Shown one piece after another: positions 13,233 through 13,887 of a DNA stretch of 13,887 bases. The number at the start of each line of letters is the position of its first letter. Positions within the stretch are counted from its first letter, which is position 1. Both the position numbers and the translations under genes were made by a program. Source of the stretch: JAJNBK01 sp035642715 (lineage in GTDB: Archaea; Thermoproteota; Nitrososphaeria; Nitrososphaerales; Nitrososphaeraceae); assembly GCA_035642715.1 (NCBI GenBank), contig DASQRW010000187.1, forward strand, positions 1 to 13,887. Direction: 5' to 3'. The notes beneath the pieces were generated by a model. It ran no database searches and had not been told where the DNA came from. It saw nothing but the letters and a program-made list of their open reading frames with translations.

Positions 13233-13565
13233 GTGAAAAGACGAATAAGAGGATCAAAAACCAAATTAATAATATCAGGAAGTAAGGATAAGAATAAAAA
13301 TGCAAATAGATTGAAAAAAAGGAATAGTATTGTTATTAGTGGTGAATCAATAATTTCATTAATAGATTCAATAACATCAGATGCAGAAGAAAAGGTTCTA
13401 TTAGAAGATAATATAAAAGGTATTATTAGAGAAACAGAAACATTGAGCTCTTATGTACATGATATGCCTGTTAATAAAAGAAAGAAATTGTTGCTTACAT
13501 ATAGCAAGATTTTACAGGAGATAAAGAATAATATTGATAATATGCTTAAGGAAAAGAAAGTATAG
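13233..13565 (+). CDS. small basic protein of unknown function
   Basis: This 110-residue protein starts at GTG (13233-13235). An in-frame stop at 13203-13205 and the lack of ATG or TTG between leave GTG as the only usual start. CTTTAATAG at about 13197-13205 lies about 31 bases upstream and could be its TATA box. The first 35 residues are strongly basic and low in complexity (MKRRIRGSKTKLIISGSKDK, then NRLKKRNS), suggesting nucleic-acid contact. The rest is helical (SGESIISLIDSITSDAEEKV, then LLLTYSKILQEIKNNIDNML) and may form a coiled coil or helical bundle. Very AT-rich codon use sets it apart from the carboxylase genes. I do not recognise a family. Confidence 0.6.
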   Translation: MKRRIRGSKTKLIISGSKDKNKNANRLKKRNSIVISGESIISLIDSITSDAEEKVLLEDNIKGIIRETETLSSYVHDMPVNKRKKLLLTYSKILQEIKNNIDNMLKEKKV

Positions 13566-13653
13566 CAAAACTAAAAGTATTAATTATGATGAGATTAATA
13601 GCATTGATATTATATTAACCAAGTTATAGGATAGAAACTTAATCTTATCCCAT

Positions 13654-13887
13654 TTAATCTTTTATAAAATCAAAGAAAGACAGTACCCCTAAATCATCAT
13701 TGAATTCTATTCTATCGTATAGATAGAATCTATTATTATTTTCTAAAATGAAGATATTTTTTAGATACAAGTCACCATGGATATCGCGAATCTTGGCTTC
13801 TCTAATTCGCTGGTAAAATAATTTTTTATTCTTTTTGATAAATAAAATTAAAGTGTTCTCAAATTTAGGATCAACAGTATTTAGCTT
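13654..13887 (-). CDS. COG2187-type phosphotransferase, partial and possibly truncated
   Basis: The minus strand is open from the window edge for 77 residues, so the start lies outside. It carries a kinase catalytic core of the aminoglycoside-phosphotransferase fold: YQRIREAKIRDIHGDLYLKN, with the H-G-D-L-x-x-x-N catalytic loop, then FILENNNRFYLYDRIEFND, with the metal-binding D-x-I-E-F-N motif. That pair is characteristic of COG2187 proteins, often annotated as AAA-family ATPase or bifunctional aminoglycoside phosphotransferase/ATP-binding. In relatives the motif is followed by a long helical region (L-R-x-x-D-V-A-x-D-x-A-F-L); here the chain turns to DLGVLSFFDFIKD and stops after about 13 residues. 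The catalytic residues are present, but the missing C-terminal helices suggest truncation or decay. Nothing else is visible in 13566-13653. Confidence 0.7.
   Translation of the reverse strand, partial: KLNTVDPKFENTLILFIKKNKKLFYQRIREAKIRDIHGDLYLKNIFILENNNRFYLYDRIEFNDDLGVLSFFDFIKD

Overview
The window reads as a chromosomal segment of an AT-rich ammonia-oxidising archaeon, most likely a Nitrososphaerales member near Candidatus Nitrosocosmicus. This placement rests on recognition of gene families, not on a database search. The reasons are: a DUF6659 protein; a helix-turn-helix protein family that is abundant in soil Thaumarchaeota; a pccB-accC-accB carboxylase cluster of the kind used in the thaumarchaeal 3-hydroxypropionate/4-hydroxybutyrate cycle; and several archaeal TATA boxes about 24-27 bases from start codons (leaderless style). 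I saw no tRNA, rRNA, CRISPR array or complete insertion sequence.

Layout. 160-834 (minus) is an intact isochorismatase-like cysteine hydrolase. 840-2010 is a degraded island. It holds two fragments of what looks like a virus terminase large subunit, in the order C-terminus then ATPase domain, and between them a 49-residue cysteine-rich CWC gene and a 17-base exact match to the phage T7 RNA polymerase promoter core. 2012-3023 (minus) is a zinc alcohol dehydrogenase broken by two one-base deletions. 3024-3629 has no convincing gene but contains a cluster of hairpins. 3630-4514 (minus) is an NmrA-like NAD(P)-binding protein. 4547-4913 holds one or two doubtful small plus-strand ORFs. 5220-5579 is the DUF6659 gene, convergent with an HTH gene (5705-6261, minus) that carries two one-base insertions. 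6262-7207 is gene-poor, with a 19-base palindrome, 10-base tandem repeats, a G-rich triplet tract and gene scraps.

7208-11045 is the metabolic core: carboxyltransferase (pccB), a 371-base gap with a large nested inverted repeat and a paired operator-like repeat, then biotin carboxylase (accC) overlapping the biotin carrier (accB) by ATGA. Together they encode a complete acetyl-/propionyl-CoA carboxylase. Spot counts suggest a higher GC content than the flanking genes. 11431-11979 (minus) is a two-gene operon of unknown function, including a 56-residue protein. 12311-13090 is a four-CBS-domain protein, 13233-13565 a small basic unknown protein, and 13654-13887 (minus) the truncated end of a COG2187-type phosphotransferase that runs off the window.

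The contrast is notable. The carboxylase genes are intact, while at least two accessory genes each carry paired one-base frameshifts. This means either real decay of accessory genes or local sequencing error; raw reads would decide. No complete new multi-gene system is evident. The best leads are the permuted terminase remnants with the T7-identical site, the pccB-accC intergenic structure and repeats, and the unknown two-gene operon.
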